DNA of 64,000 nt, taken from positions 12,995,611 through 13,059,610 of the forward strand of contig CM030716.1 in the NCBI GenBank assembly GCA_017979445.1, read 5' to 3'. Positions 1 to 11,608 of this stretch are shown here, piece by piece. The position numbers and the translations under genes were made by a program. Below the pieces are notes generated by a model. The model was not told where the DNA came from and ran no database searches. It saw nothing but the letters and a program-made list of their open reading frames with translations. Position 1 is the first letter of the stretch, and every line of letters begins with the position of its first letter. Origin of the DNA: Akebia trifoliata (lineage: Eukaryota; Streptophyta; Magnoliopsida; Ranunculales; Lardizabalaceae).

Positions 1-1190
1 AGAATTTCGAGAGGCATTCGAGAATACTGATCACCGATCAAACCAGACATTCGAGACGCATTGGAGAACACCGATTGATCAAACCGATCGATCGATCACT
101 TCGTCGATAGATTTCTTATCTGCTTCAAATCCAGAGTTCATTAGTGTTTCTGTAAATCAAATTTTCTTCCTGCCTCGTTTTAGCCTTTTAAGAGGTACAT
201 CTTATAATTTTCTCTCTAATTTCAGTTTAATCTTGTTAAAATTCTGCTTTAGATGCTTTAATCTAATTTACCGAGCTTGTTTGTGCTAAAATGAACTTCT
301 AATCGTAGAGTTATTAGCGATTTTTATGTAAAAACCCTAATTTTCCAGTCTGCCATCTTCACTTCTTTTTATTTCTTATATTTTTATTCTAGTTTCTTTA
401 CTGCTTCTATTTTTCACTTTAATATTCTCTAATTATTATGTTTTGATGGTGATTTATAGTTTTTTTTTTGGAGCTTTTCTGATAAATTTGGATCTAAGAT
501 TGGAGAAACCTAATTGGATGCATTTTTCTATGAATTTAGTTCGTTAAGAGTCTATGTTTGGAGCTCTCTGCCAATGGTCCATCTCACTGTCTTCTTGTTA
601 GCCATGTCCAACGGAGATTGTTTTTTGAATTTTGTTTTTATTTTGGATCCGAGATTTTCTCTGAGATGTATAGGGCTGTTGTGTTGGTTTGGTAATGTGA
701 TGATTTATTTGAGCAAAACGACCCTTAAAATCTTATCAAGCTAGTAAAGAAAGTGTCACGTTAATTGATTAGAAATTTTCAAAGTGGAAAAATTTTCAAT
801 TGTCGAAATACAATATGACTAATAAACAATAATATTGATCCGACTTGTTTAGTGGTAGTTAGTTGGAGATTCTGAATAAACTGTAAAGTAGTATTGGTTA
901 TGTAAGTCAAATCACATAATTTATGGTAACTCGGTATATATTTGATATATATACATCTTGAATGAATTTTTGAAACCATGATACCAACACCCATATCAAG
1001 GGCTACCAATGAGCCAGGCTAAGCCTTATTGGACCTCAAAATCATAGCCTAATCCTAGACCCTCCAATAGGTCGGGCAGACCAAATAAAGAATGACTAGG
1101 TCTTTAGCCCGAATTAATGTAATCAGACCTATTTAAACATACATGTTATTGTAAAAAACAATAAGGACATATGTAGTTTGTAGGTGGTAT
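1..1190. other. Gene-poor DNA at window start
   Basis: I see no coding region that I can support. The first 200 bases (repeated GATCGATC-like and CATTCGAGA strings, then a pyrimidine-rich stretch and an AGGTACATC sequence) look like a plant 5' leader followed by a leader intron on the + strand, but no recognisable coding exon follows. Bases 1010-1135 hold short inverted strings around AGGCTAAGCC and GGTCGGGC that resemble a degraded non-autonomous transposon. Short open frames here have no recognisable motif. Confidence 0.4.
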
Positions 1191-1202
1191 TTTGTTTAAC
1201 AT

Positions 1203-1292
1203 GTATGTCAGAACAATTGCGGGTATGGCAACGGAAAGTGTCACTGTGACTGAGTGGAGGCCAGAGACTTCCCCAAAGAGTAGCAATGCTTT
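1203..1292 (-). pseudogene. Decayed fragment of the 13.5-kb membrane-protein gene
   Basis: This stretch aligns without gaps to 13660-13745. Shared strings include ATGGCAAC and CCCCAAAGAGTA. Read on the minus strand it gives LLFGEVSG and VAIPAIVLTY, against VLFGVVFG and VAIPASVVTW in the gene at 13463-13936. The orientation is the same, so it is best explained as a remnant of a tandem duplicate. The rest of the gene cannot be found on either side. Before the retrotransposon at 2037 inserted, the fragment lay about 0.85 kb from the intact copy. Homology is seen directly; the duplication is inferred. Confidence 0.6.
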
Positions 1293-1309
1293 TTAAGTAA
1301 CCTACTCAA

Positions 1310-2031
1310 ATGGGGCCTCCAGCTTACAAAAAATAGCTCAGAAGTGCCAGAGTCGAACCTGATTTGGGTTTATTTGGATACAGAAGTTCAAGTTGCACAA
1401 GGCAGAGTTATATGGGAGCCATACCAAATTGTGTTCGTCTAGGCCATGAGTTTAGCAATTGCAGCAAAAATGGGCTCTATCGATTCAGGTCTGATAAGCA
1501 CGTTTTGAATGTTTTAGATAAAACCCATAACTAGTTTACTCCCAAAAGAGTAATAGTTATCATTGCCTTTTCCTACTTCGTGTCTAAATGGTTTAGCGAG
1601 CTAAAAAAGGATACCAACATTGCTTCTCTAGCATTTCATGAAACTTACAAATCTAAATTACTTTACCCATATTTTCATACAAGCAGTGGCCATAGAGCAT
1701 TCAATAATTCCCTAAAATATATACACTTCATTCTTAGAAGTCACTTGGAAGAATACATTATGAGAAAAATAAAAGAAAAGCTACACAAAACAGAACAATA
1801 AGCCTTCAAAGACTAAGAAAAATGAATTTTAAAAAACAAACCAAAACTAATCTAACAATTCCCCCTCCCAAGAAAAAAGCTTTCCCATTTCTCATGGATC
1901 AAAACCCATATCTCCAAAATCCCACATAAACCCTACCAAACAAATAAATTTACACAACAAGCACTCATAAGAAGTTGAGATATTGTTCAAAACCCCAATT
2001 TCATTACTTCCAATGTGGTAGAAAACATGAA
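1310..2031. other. No gene seen
   Basis: AT-rich sequence with only short open frames and no protein-family motif on either strand. It ends at the left target-site copy of the LTR retrotransposon. Joined to 13352 it gives the pre-insertion locus just beyond the 3' end of the minus-strand membrane-protein gene. Confidence 0.4.
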
Positions 2032-2036
2032 CATGG
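2032..2036. repeat. Left target-site duplication (CATGG)
   Basis: CATGG directly precedes the 5' TG of the LTR and is repeated directly after the terminal CA at 13347-13351. A 5-bp duplication is the normal signature of an LTR-retrotransposon integrase. It shows that both ends of this insertion are original. Confidence 0.9.
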
Positions 2037-3775
2037 TGTAGACACCCCATTTTTGCACTCGCCTGATTAATCAACTCGTCAATCCGATTGCAATGATTCC
2101 CAATAATGGATGTGTATTCCATTGCTTTATTTTGTTACCAGATGTGTTTCAGAAATCCGGATGAGGTATCTCGAATTGACAAAACCTTAGAAACCACGCT
2201 ACGCTAGGAAAATACGACCCCAGAAACATAGAAATCATTATCTTGTAGACCAAAAAAAAACTTCACGATAAAAATCACTAAAAAATTACCAAATTACCAA
2301 AATACCCCTAACCTCAAAACAACCCTAGAGCCTACGTTACGCTTAGGAAAACTCTCTCGAACACATAAAATAACAAATCGGAACCAAATAAATCATTTCA
2401 CCAATTTTAACAGAATTTGACAAAATTACGAAAATGCCCCTCATAAAGTTCACAATCATTTCACATAAAAAATTTTCATAAATGACACAAACCAACATTC
2501 TCATTGAATTCCTTACGAAAAACCGATTCTAAAACATCCTAGAACATTAAAAATCGACTTGAAACGTGAAAAGTCCTCTCTAGGGGCAAAATGGTAATTT
2601 CACAATTTTCATAATTAAAAAATTGGAAATTAATAAATAAAATATTAAATAATTAAAGTGAAACATTGATGAAATTAATTTAAAATTTTGAACCTAAAAA
2701 ATGGATCAATCGGACTTTCGGGTAAAATTGTTAAGGGTTCGTGGGATATTTCTTTAAGGACCCCTCCATTTGGGGGTCCAAAGAATTAAAGAAATAATGG
2801 AAGGGGGTTCTCCAAAATTTAAAGTCAATCAAGCAAGACTGTAGTCAAAGTATTAAAGTCAATCAAGTGAGACTAAAGTCAAAATTAAAGTCAATTAAGC
2901 AAGACTGAAGTCAAAATATTAAAAGTCAATCAATTAAGACTAAAGTCAAAACATTAAAAGTCAATCAAATAAGACCAAAAGTCATAATAGAATTCTAATT
3001 AAATAATAACTCTATCTAATAGAGTTCTAACTTAAAAACAATTCTACCTAAAACAATTCTAATTAAAACACAATTCTACCTAAAACAATTTTAACTAAAA
3101 CACAACTCTAATTAAAAGATCTCTAATTAAACACTAACTCTATCCAAATCAACCTTAAAAAAAATTCTATAAATAGAGGTGCTCACACTCTATTTTTGTA
3201 TCAAATCATAAACCCTAAGAGAAGTAGGTCTAGAAGCTCCCCTAGCCCCCATAAACCCTAGTTTTGGAGTCCCAACTCCTTACCTAACATCCCTCCTTCA
3301 ATTTTAGTCTAGAAAACACCTAAAATCCCTCCAAAAACACCTCCAAATCCGCAACAAACTTGAAGAGTTCATATCCAAAAACAAGGAGATACCTTGATCT
3401 AGGAGATCCGAAGTCAAATCCGGAGACAGAACGAAGCAAAGAAGTACAGTACAAGGAGCTCTTTTTGTCAGATCTGAGGGAACAAAATCCTTGCTATCGG
3501 AAAGGTATGTAATTTTTTTTATTTTTATCTAGGTTTTTAGCAATGTGATATATTTGAGAAGTTAGTAGAGACCGGCTTTGGCCGGGCGGGGTTGGTGCTT
3601 AACACCTTCCAACCCCGTAACATGATCCCCGAATTCAGATTTTTTGTGGTAGATTAGTTCTTTTTATCCATGTTAGAGTCAGTTTGGTTCCTAGACCACA
3701 ATAACTAGGTGGCGACTCCCAAACCTCAAGAGTCAAAAGCGGATCCGCGCACCCCGCGGATCGAGGGCGCTTTCA
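2037..3775 (+). repeat. 5' LTR (1739 bp)
   Basis: It begins TGTAGACACCCC and ends GCGCTTTCA, and is near-identical to 11609-13346. It contains short tandem AAAGTCAATCAAG-type repeats (about 2815-2985), a TATA box at 3168 and, near the end, a GC-rich stretch with GGCCGGGCGGGGTTGG. A third, more diverged LTR of the family is the solo copy at 47994-49648. Confidence 0.93.
3168..3176 (+). promoter_or_regulatory. LTR TATA box
   Basis: TATAAATAG lies at 3168-3176, followed within about 30 bases by a CT-rich sequence where transcription would be expected to start. The same motif is kept in the 3' LTR (12740-12748), and TATAAATAGG occurs near 49041 in the diverged solo LTR. This conservation supports its use as the Pol II core promoter. 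Confidence 0.7.
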
Positions 3776-3776
3776 G

Positions 3777-3795
3777 TGGCGACTCCGCTGGGGAC
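3777..3795 (+). other. Primer-binding site (tRNA-Arg type)
   Basis: TGGCGACTCCGCTGGGGAC begins two bases after the 5' LTR end, the expected place for the minus-strand primer-binding site. It begins with TGG, as required to pair with a tRNA CCA end. From knowledge of the family, this form is typical of Tat/Ogre elements, which prime from tRNA-Arg. The tRNA identity is recalled, not computed. Confidence 0.75.
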
Positions 3796-4044
3796 TATTG
3801 AGGATCAAACTTGAAAAACCCCAAGTATGGGAGCATTGCCAAGATGACCTAGATTTTTTTTTTATTTAGTTGGATTTATTTTATTTATTTTTTCTGTTTA
3901 TTTATTTTTTGTCTTGATTGTAGATGATTTTGGGTATTGCATTTTTTTTCCAATTAAGGATCACCTTTTGATGACCCCTAAATAATGAAAGATTCAAATT
4001 GACCTATGAAAATGATGGAATGATGAAGGTTGGACAGAAATATT

Positions 4045-4590
4045 AAAACGTTTTTAGAGAATATTCTAGTGAGAATTAAGTCTGGGAGCCTCTTAATAAA
4101 ACATAGATCTCATCGAGTAGATTAATTTAGAATCTGAGTTCACTCAATTTCATTATCGGAAGCCTTAGATATTATCGATGCAAGTTCAATCTGTAAATCT
4201 GGAATTATTTCTGAATGAAAGTTGGGATAGCAATGTTAAAAATTTTTTAGAGAATATTCTAGTGAGAATTAAGTCTGGGAGCCTTTAATAAAACATGGAT
4301 CTCGTCGAGTAGATTAATTTAGAATCTGAGTTCACTCAATTTCGTTATCGGAAGCCTTAGATATCATCGATGCAAGTTCAATCGGTAAATCTGAAATTAT
4401 TTCTGAATGAAAGTTGGGACAGCAACGTTAAAACGTTTTTACAGAACATTCTGGTGAGAACTAAGTCTGGACACCTATTAATAAAATGTAGATCTCATCG
4501 AGTAGATTAATTTAGAACTTGAGTTCACTCGATTTCGTTATCGGGAGTCTTAGATATCATCGATGCAAGTTCAGATTGTATTTTCCTAAT
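4045..4590 (+). repeat. Tandem repeat, about 190 bp, nearly three copies
   Basis: Units start near 4047, 4238 and 4428. Each carries the strings GAGAATATTCTAGTGAGAA (or a variant), AAGTCTGG, CATCGAGTAGATTAATTTAG and CATCGATGCAAGTTCA. The array lies in the untranslated leader between the primer-binding site and gag. Long repeat-bearing leaders are usual in Tat elements. Confidence 0.8.
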
Positions 4591-5048
4591 TCACAGAAAA
4601 TCTGAATTTATCTAATGTTGGCACACTTAATGTTCTTGAGAGTGAGCTCATATTAACCATTGTCATTCTATCATCAATGTAACACCTATTGGAATCTCGA
4701 TTTATTTTGGATCACCCAAAAGTGATCATTGATTGGACCTTAAAAATTATAAAAATTATGCCTATTGCAATGTTTGTTTGATCATTATCATATGCCATAT
4801 TTATTGATTAATTTACCATGATCTTTCTTGAAATACATGATTGATGTTGATCGTAATGTTAATGTGCTTATGTGATGGGAATAATGTGATCTTAATTGAA
4901 TATTCATATGATTTGAATGATTTTGGTTTTGATTAAATGTATGATTGGTTTGATTGGATCCATGGGCCCATTTGTTTGAAAAAGGTCCCGGGCACACCCC
5001 ACCTTGTTTTGCACACACCACATGCACGTTTACTGTTTTACTCACTTA

Positions 5049-5380
5049 CACGTCCCATTTAGCCAACGTGGCACTAGTGCGTGGCCCGGTCTCTTCGGAG
5101 ATGCGACGTCATTCATGAAACCCACAACTCCAGTCACGTACCTTAGGGTATATCAAACTGGGGGGCATCAATACCATCTGATCAGGTGATTCTTAGAAGT
5201 ATGTTGATGCACCCAGGCTGGAGCAACCTGAGCCTTTGACCTATTGTAAGCCTTACAGTCACATGTCCCGATTGCCAACGTAGTACTAGTACGTGATCGG
5301 TCCCCTCGTGGGATGCCAAACCATTTATGAAAGCTACAACTCTTGACTCGTACCCGTAGGTATAAAAGATAGTCTAAGTA
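5049..5380 (+). repeat. Imperfect direct duplication in the leader
   Basis: Two related segments (about 5055-5170 and 5265-5370) share GCCAACGTGGCACTAGTGCG / GCCAACGTAGTACTAGTACG, then a CGGTC...CTTCGG or CTCGTG block, CATT(C/T)ATGAAA, and a GTACC...GGTATA ending. Open frames crossing this region have no recognisable domain and are not called as genes. Confidence 0.55.
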
Positions 5381-6348
5381 TATCAATTGCACTTCTTGGT
5401 CAAAACCGGTGCCTAAGCAAGATCTTGCCCCGCTGTACCCTACTATACGAGGGGGATAGACTACGTCTATTATAGACGAGAGGTATTTAAGTGGGCCCTT
5501 GCTCAGCATTGTGCGCCACCTCTCAACTGGAAATCAAACTGGCTGTTTTTGACTTCAGAGAAGTGAATTGAGGTTTTAGATTATCACCTATACGGTATAT
5601 CAAACCAAGTCACCACGTATCGAAAGGTATATAGGTGTGCTTGGGCAAGGGTGGCCAGATAAAAATGCATTGCACGTAGTAAGCTTAGAGTCTAGAAACC
5701 TTCCCAGTAGGTCACGACTCGAACTTATCGTGGGTATTCCCAGGTTGTTTATTGAATGAATGCATGTGATTAATGAATGTATGTGAGTGATGTGAATGAT
5801 GAGATCAATAATGTATGGTTGTCCTCAAGGATAAAAAATTTTTTTTTTGAAAATTAAAATGGGTGCACCGACCCAATAAAGAATCCATTTTTTGCAATAA
5901 TTTATAATGACCCAATCCATCTCGATCCAATAATCATGATGGGTCGGGCCATTTAGATCAAAATGGAAATCAAATTCTTTTCTAAATTCGGGTTTCAACC
6001 CATTTTTAAAGAAGAGAAATGGTTTACAAAAGGAAAGTATTTTCTAGAAGAAATATTCTCTAAAAAATATATATATATTCCAGAAAAAGTGTTTTCGATA
6101 AGAACAAGATTTTTTGTTTTCTAGAAGAAAAGATAATGAAGGAAAAATGATTTACAAATGATATATTCAATAAAATCTCAGGATTCTTAAAAATGTTATC
6201 AAGGGGTTAATACCGAAATTGACTAAATCTACCTTTGATGGGGTCATATAGGATTATCATTGCGCCCAAACTCAAGCGTCCACCTCCTAGTTGGAGTCGT
6301 AAGTCCAGTCGGTTAGAAAGAACCACAGTACCAAGTCAACAAGCAGAG

Positions 6349-7248
6349 ATGGCTTCAGAATCTGAGCTCACAGAGATCCGTAAGATCTTGGCAGCCTTTG
6401 CCAATGATATCAGCAATATAAAAGGCAAAGTGGAAATGTTAGAACAGACCTCGGAATCAACGGGAATTCCCCTAGATGACCTAAAGGGGAAAAATGTTGA
6501 AGAGAAACGTCCACGTGAAGTCTTCGAGCTCGACGGAGATGAAGAGTATGTTGATGAGAATCCGGCATTATCTAATAGAATGTCTCAATTGGAGTCAGCG
6601 ATGAAAAGTATAAAGGGTATTGATGAAATTGCAGCAGGCATTGAAGCTTTAAATCGCATCCCTAGAATCCATTTGCCAGAGAAATTTGTGATGCCTGAAA
6701 TGGACAAGTTCAGTGGGACAGGGTGTGCAAAAACACATCTTAAGGTGTATGTTACCAACATGCGCACTATGGGGCTCAGCGACGAACAAATGACATTGTT
6801 GTTCCAAAGAACTCTATCGGGATCAGCACTACGTTGGTTAATGTCTCAAGATCCAGTTACTGTGGGTACATGGGAAAACATGTCAAAGGCCTTCTGGCAT
6901 CAGTATAAATACAGTACTGAGATTGAGACCTCAAGAAGGGATTTGGAAGCAACTAAACAGAAAAATGGGGAGACATTCACTGATTTCATTGGTCGCTGGA
7001 GGGCCAAGGCTGCACAAATGTGGGATAGACCTTCAGAGAAAGAACAAGTGGCTATTATCTTAAAAAACCTCTCGCAAGGGTATGCCCGACATCTAGTTTC
7101 CCAATACCTTCCTACATTCGAGTCTCTATTGCAAGCTGGTAGCCAATTGGAAGATGCTTTCGCTTCCGGAATCCTTTCAATCCTTCTGACAACAAGTTCA
7201 AAAAGCCTTTTACCAATTCTAAGTCTAGTACTGATCACGCCTATGTAG
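6349..7248 (+). CDS. gag: Retrotransposon Gag (Retrotrans_gag domain)
   Basis: This structural protein would assemble particles around element RNA. The frame opens upstream at 6235. I take the ATG at 6349 (MASESELTEIRKILAAF) as the start because the Tat gag family begins with such an acidic, coiled segment. After a charged linker comes the conserved capsid-like core: LPEKFVMPEMDKFSGTG near residue 105, then GSALRWL, a FWHQYKYS motif, an EETFTDF-like GETFTDF segment, WRAKAAQM and a QLEDAF end. The frame stops at 7248, and related sequence continues in other frames to about 7812. The catalytic pol is missing, so this is the only protein the element could make. Confidence 0.85.
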   Translation: MASESELTEIRKILAAFANDISNIKGKVEMLEQTSESTGIPLDDLKGKNVEEKRPREVFELDGDEEYVDENPALSNRMSQLESAMKSIKGIDEIAAGIEALNRIPRIHLPEKFVMPEMDKFSGTGCAKTHLKVYVTNMRTMGLSDEQMTLLFQRTLSGSALRWLMSQDPVTVGTWENMSKAFWHQYKYSTEIETSRRDLEATKQKNGETFTDFIGRWRAKAAQMWDRPSEKEQVAIILKNLSQGYARHLVSQYLPTFESLLQAGSQLEDAFASGILSILLTTSSKSLLPILSLVLITPM

Positions 7249-7812
7249 CCAATACGTCTACTACACCCGTCCAATCTACTATCTTGCCTAGTAACCAAGT
7301 TAACCCTAATCAACCTCGACCGCGTAGGAAATTCACCAATCTTGGGATGCCTTTGAGCATTGTCCTTCAAAAACTATTAAGTAAAGGGCTCATTGCACCT
7401 CTCCAACCTCGACCTTTACCAAATCCACTCCCCACTTCTCACAATCCCAACCTATTTTGTGAGTTTCACCAAAATCCCGTCATCTTACTGATCGTTGTGT
7501 CGCTCTTCGTCATACAGTTCAAGACCTCATCGACGCCAAAAAAATTACTGTCCCTGCCCTGAGCAACCGAATGTTACTACCAACCCTCTACCCAGTTACC
7601 AACCTCCTCAGACTTTGAACATGGTATCCAATACTCAACTCTTGTTTGACCCAATCCTTCTCATCCGATCAGTCAATCATAAACCTCCTAGCCCTCCTTT
7701 TACCAAAGTGACGGTCCCTAATGAGGTTTTCACCACCAAATGCAGTCTTGGCCAAGAGAGAAGAAGTAAGTCTGAAGAATGCAAAGAATCTGAAGAAGAA
7801 AACTCAGTCTAA
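7249..7812 (+). pseudogene. Frameshifted 3' part of gag
   Basis: This follows the gag core. One frame (7284 on) gives RRKFTNLGMPLSIVLQKLL and a CEFHQN motif with the look of the zinc-knuckle-like CxxH of Tat gag. A second frame from about 7495 resumes the segment after it. A shift near 7480 therefore breaks the zinc-binding region. A lysine/glutamate-rich tail ends at the stop at 7810-7812. No protease active site (D-S/T-G) is visible after it. Confidence 0.6.
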
Positions 7813-8089
7813 CCGCTTGGAAATAGTTTCTCGAATTCTCAGTCTGTAATCAAGCCCGTTGTGGGTAATTGTCTTTAGTTGTTTATGAGTCTTGAGTCCG
7901 GTTCTTTCTATCAAGTTAGTAATCAAATCTGTCTTTTTATTTCTTATTTTGTTCTAGTCAAGTTAGTTTGTTGAGTCTGCAATGGTGTCAGTCGCCCCAT
8001 CTAAATTTAATTGAATAAAGAAAATTTTTGAATACCTTGAGCGCATTAACGAGTTAACTAATAACTGGCTTCAAAGAGAAATTCCTCTA

Positions 8090-8345
8090 ATAAGGAACCC
8101 CCTCTTGAATGAGAAGATAAATGTCTTGCTCGAGGAACTAAAGGTCATTGACCTCGGAACAAAAATAATTCCCAAGAAATTCATATTGGAACTAACTTAT
8201 CCCTAGAGGATCACAAAGAGATGATGAATTTATTCAGAAAATTCAAAAGACTTGCTTACATGGTCTTATGAGGATATGTCAGTTAAATTTGGAGTGTTGT
8301 TCAACAGGAAATATATACCCATCCTATGAGAACACCACATATACA
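8090..8345 (+). pseudogene. Relic of the segment preceding reverse transcriptase
   Basis: Broken frames give LKVIDLGTKIIPKKF and, after a stop and a shift, MMNLFRKFK with a tryptophan-serine-tyrosine-glutamate-like reading. This matches the segment just before the reverse transcriptase in Tat polyproteins. The second element shows the same segment at 57185-57260 as DVLAWSYQDI. No YxDD motif or other reverse-transcriptase core follows, so the catalytic domain has been deleted. Confidence 0.5.
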
Positions 8346-8494
8346 AACCAGAATTGACTCACATAGTCAGAGGAGGGATTATAAAATATATTAGTGCTGG
8401 AATTTTAAAATCGATGGAATAGTTGAAGCAGCCAGTAAAAATCTCAAGACAATCATCATGAAAATGCGTCAATCACATATCACACCGGGATTGG

Positions 8495-8915
8495 CCAAAA
8501 AAGTTACCATTCGCATTATGGACATATTACACTTCAATACAGTCTTTTACTAGAGTCACTCTAGTATGATATGGAAGCAATCTTACCGGTTAAAAGGGAA
8601 AATCCTGTATCTCAAGGTCTTGATAGAAGTTAATTGTTAGAAACAGATTGGGTCTGTCAATGGAGATGAGTCACTTTCATGTTTGACAAGAAAGTCAAAG
8701 TTCATCACTTATAAGTCAAAGATCTAAGCATCAGACTACCCAAAAAATTTTTTTGAGTATTCTTCTCAATCATAGAAAGTTTGAACTCAATTGGAGAGAT
8801 TCAATTATCAAGGAAATATTATCTGGAAAAACTGTTAGACTTCAAGATCATGATGGAATCGAATTATCAGAATCAACCAACCTTGACCAAATCAAACGGT
8901 ACTACATTTAAGGAG
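8495..8915 (+). pseudogene. Relic of integrase C-terminus
   Basis: Across several frames I read KLPFALWTYYTSIQSFTRV, then a YGMEAVLPVE-like segment near 8565-8605, and finally ILSGKTVRLQDHDGIEL and IKRYYI before a stop. These align with 59870-60350 of the second Tat element (LPFALHAYRTSIRTFSG and ILGGALILAKIDGEVFLEP). The D,D,E core upstream is gone. The direct step from pre-RT scraps to integrase tail locates the internal deletion at about 8345-8495. Confidence 0.6.
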
Positions 8916-9439
8916 GCCATCTTTGGCCGAATCAATTCTCTTATTACCCAGTTCAATATATCCTTTCTCAACCCTTTCGCAGCCTTTTCAAAAAGAAAAA
9001 AATTATGCCTTCTTCTTTCTTAGCCCATCACCTAACCTAAGGGAGGGAAAAATATTCGAACTACGTTTTGGTCTGATCCCAAAATTCTGGGGTACGTAGG
9101 CAACCTGAGAAGTTACTTCAGGCCCGACCACATCAAAAAAATAAAAATAGATTCCCCGACAAAAAAAAATCTAAAAAAAAAATTCAAAAGAAAAAAATTG
9201 TCAAAGTGGGGAAGAAAATTCAAGGAAAAAGAAAATAATTTAAAAGGAAATGTCACACAAGGGGCATTTGGGTTTTTGAGCCTCAAAATCCCTTTCTTTT
9301 TATACCTAGTCCTAAGCTTACCCATGAAAGTCCTCCTAAGTACCGTGCGAGAAGTCAAGGAAGATAGCAAAGCATGATCAGACAGCAACTCCAGAAGTTC
9401 AGAAGGGAAGAAGAAGAAAAAAATCTGCTAAGTTGAAAA

Positions 9440-9665
9440 CCCAAAAAGGGCGGCTTAGGCAAAAATTAAGGTAAGCTCGCAAGGTTGAAGATCTGAAAGG
9501 ATGACCTTGGCAACAATCAAAGCAAGGAAAAAAGAAAAAATTGTAAGCTCGCTAGATCGAAAACCTAAAAAGGCGATCTAGGCAAAAGCTAGAGCATGCT
9601 CGCTAGATTGAAAACCTGGATAGGCAATCTAGGCAAAACTTAGAGCTATCAAAAAATAAAAGAAA
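9440..9665 (+). repeat. Short tandem repeats in the Tat 3' region
   Basis: About four imperfect units of 60-75 bp carry GCTCGCTAGATTGAAAACCT-like text followed by AGGC(A/G)ATCTAGGCAAAA. The preceding text at 9055-9130 (GTACGTAGGCAACCTGAG...GGCCCGACCACA) is typical of the post-pol region of plant Tat elements. Confidence 0.6.
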
Positions 9666-10292
9666 ATCTCCGTTGAGTTGAGAAGTTGAAAAGGTAGTCC
9701 GAGCCGAAATATCAGAAGTCCGAATGATCAAGTTTCAATACCCAGTTTGAACCAAATATAAACTCAGTGGATACAAGTATCTCGTCTATGATTGATCTGA
9801 AGAGTTTCATGTCCCTAAGCGAACCGACGGGGAGAAAGAACAAATTCTATGATGAATTTCAGAAAGAAATATTTTGTTCCAATGTCTTTGAGCCTGACTC
9901 AAAATCTTCAATATAAAAAGTCAAAATTAAAAGTTAAACCTTTATTGCGCTTGCGGTAATCAAGGATTTCAAACTTTCATAACAAGGGCACTTCCTTTTT
10001 TCTAAAGAGTACAGTTTCCCCCCTTACACTAGGGGCATTTATTTTCAAATTATGTTCAATTATCCCCAGTGCAATGTTCCTTGTCAAACTAGGGGCATTT
10101 TTGTTCTGATGCCTGGTCAATTTCAACCCCAAAGGATAAGGTTAACTTTGAATTAAAGGTTACCTCTTGATAGCAATTTTGAAAACTCTCAGATTCAAAG
10201 AGAGTTAAAATGTTTACCGGACCTTCATAAAATCCAACTTTTTATTAAAAAAAAAAATCAAATGCGAGGTTAATCCCTGTTCGTTCCCAAAA

Positions 10293-11262
10293 AGAATTAG
10301 TTCATTACTCTTTCACTCCGAGTAGGTAGAGTAAAACTTCCAAAAAAAAAAAAAATATAGTTCATTACTCTTTTACCTTGGGCAGGTAGAGTAGGACTCC
10401 CAAAAAAATTAGTTCATTACTCTTTCACTCCGAGTAGGTAGAGTAGAACTTCCCAAAAAAATTTCATTACTCTTTCACCCTGGGCAGGTAGAGTAGGACT
10501 CTCAAAACAATTAGTTCATTACTCTTTCACTCCGAGTAGGTAGAGTAGAACTTCCCAAAAAAATTAGTTTATTACTCTTTCACCCTGGGCAGGTAGAGTA
10601 GGACTCTCAAAAAGCTTAGTTCATTACTCTTTCACTCTGAGTAGGTAGAGTGGAACTTCCCAAAATAATTAGTTCATTACTCTTTCACTCCGAGTAGGTA
10701 GAGTAGAACTTCCCGAAATAATTAGTGCATTACTTTTTCACCCTGGGCAGGTAGAGTAGGACTCTCAAAAAACTTAGTTCATTACTCTTTCACTCCGAGT
10801 AGGTAGAGTAGAACTTTCCAAAAAAAAAAAAGATTAGTTCATTACTTTTTCACCCTGGGTAGGTAGAGTAGGACTCCTAAAAAGTTAGTTCATTACTCTT
10901 TCACTCCGAGTAGGTAGAGTAGAACTTTCCAAAAAATAGTTCATTACTCTTTCACCCTGGGTAGGTAGAGTAGGACTCCCAAAAAGCTTAGTTCATCACT
11001 CTTTCACTCAGAGTAGGTAGAGTAGAACTTTTCAAAAAAAAAAAAAAAAAATTAGTTCATTACTCTTTCACCCTGGGCAGGTAGAGTAGGACTCCCAAAA
11101 AAATTAGTTCATTACTCTTTCACTCCGAGTAGGTAGAGTAGAACTTCCCAAAAAAAAAATTAGTTCATTACTCTTTCACCCTGGGCAGGTAGAGTAGGAC
11201 TCTAAAAAAAATATAAATTCATTACTCTTTCACTTAGAGTAGGTAGAGTAGGACATTCAACT
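10293..11262 (+). repeat. Dimeric minisatellite, about 18 units
   Basis: Roughly eighteen units of 50-60 bp start TTAGTTCATTACTCTTTCAC. Two subtypes mostly alternate: A with CTCCGAGTAGGTAGAGTAGAACTT and B with CCTGGGCAGGTAGAGTAGGACTC (described by their parts). The A-B pair is a higher-order repeat of about 105-115 bp. Units end in A-runs of variable length. The array lies just upstream of the polypurine tract. Tandem arrays in the 3' untranslated region are a known trait of Tat/Ogre elements and a source of plant satellites. Confidence 0.9.
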
Positions 11263-11595
11263 TTCTCCCAACTTTTGCTCAGATTTGTCTCAAATCTCAT
11301 TTAAATTTTCTCGAGTTTTGTTTTACTCAATTTCACACAGTGCACACACTTCCACATTTGTTTTATTAGTCAAGGAGAATTTTCTAAAATTCAAGGATCT
11401 GACACTGTCAGTGAGAGCTCTCGCTCAAGGACCTGACAATCTTTTAATTCGGGGAGAGCTTTACCCTCAAGGATCCGAACACCCCGACGAATTGCTAAAT
11501 TAGGCTGCAAAATGAACTGTCACTAGCTTTGGCATTCAGATATCGCACTATCTACCAAGATAGATTTGCTATCTAGTTTGCTTCAACCCTCTGCC

Positions 11596-11608
11596 AAAAA
11601 GGGGCATC
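11596..11608 (+). other. Polypurine tract region
   Basis: AAAAAGGGGCATC directly precedes the 3' LTR TG. A purine run at this position would prime plus-strand synthesis. It matches the CCAAAAAGGGGCA form commonly seen in Tat elements. Confidence 0.7.

Noticed and set aside
514..744. A 76-codon frame near the window start
   Set aside because: No motif and the surrounding text looks like an intron or intergenic sequence.
1580..1801. Open frame MSKWFSELKKDTNIAS
   Set aside because: Short, no recognisable motif, no splice partners, AT-rich context.
4788..5509. Three open frames in the retrotransposon leader
   Set aside because: They overlap on both strands, cross duplicated non-coding text and have no domain resemblance.
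10293..11262. Regularly spaced repeats that could look like a CRISPR array
   Set aside because: Spacers are not unique, the units are a continuous A/B tandem repeat inside a plant LTR retrotransposon, and the genome is eukaryotic.
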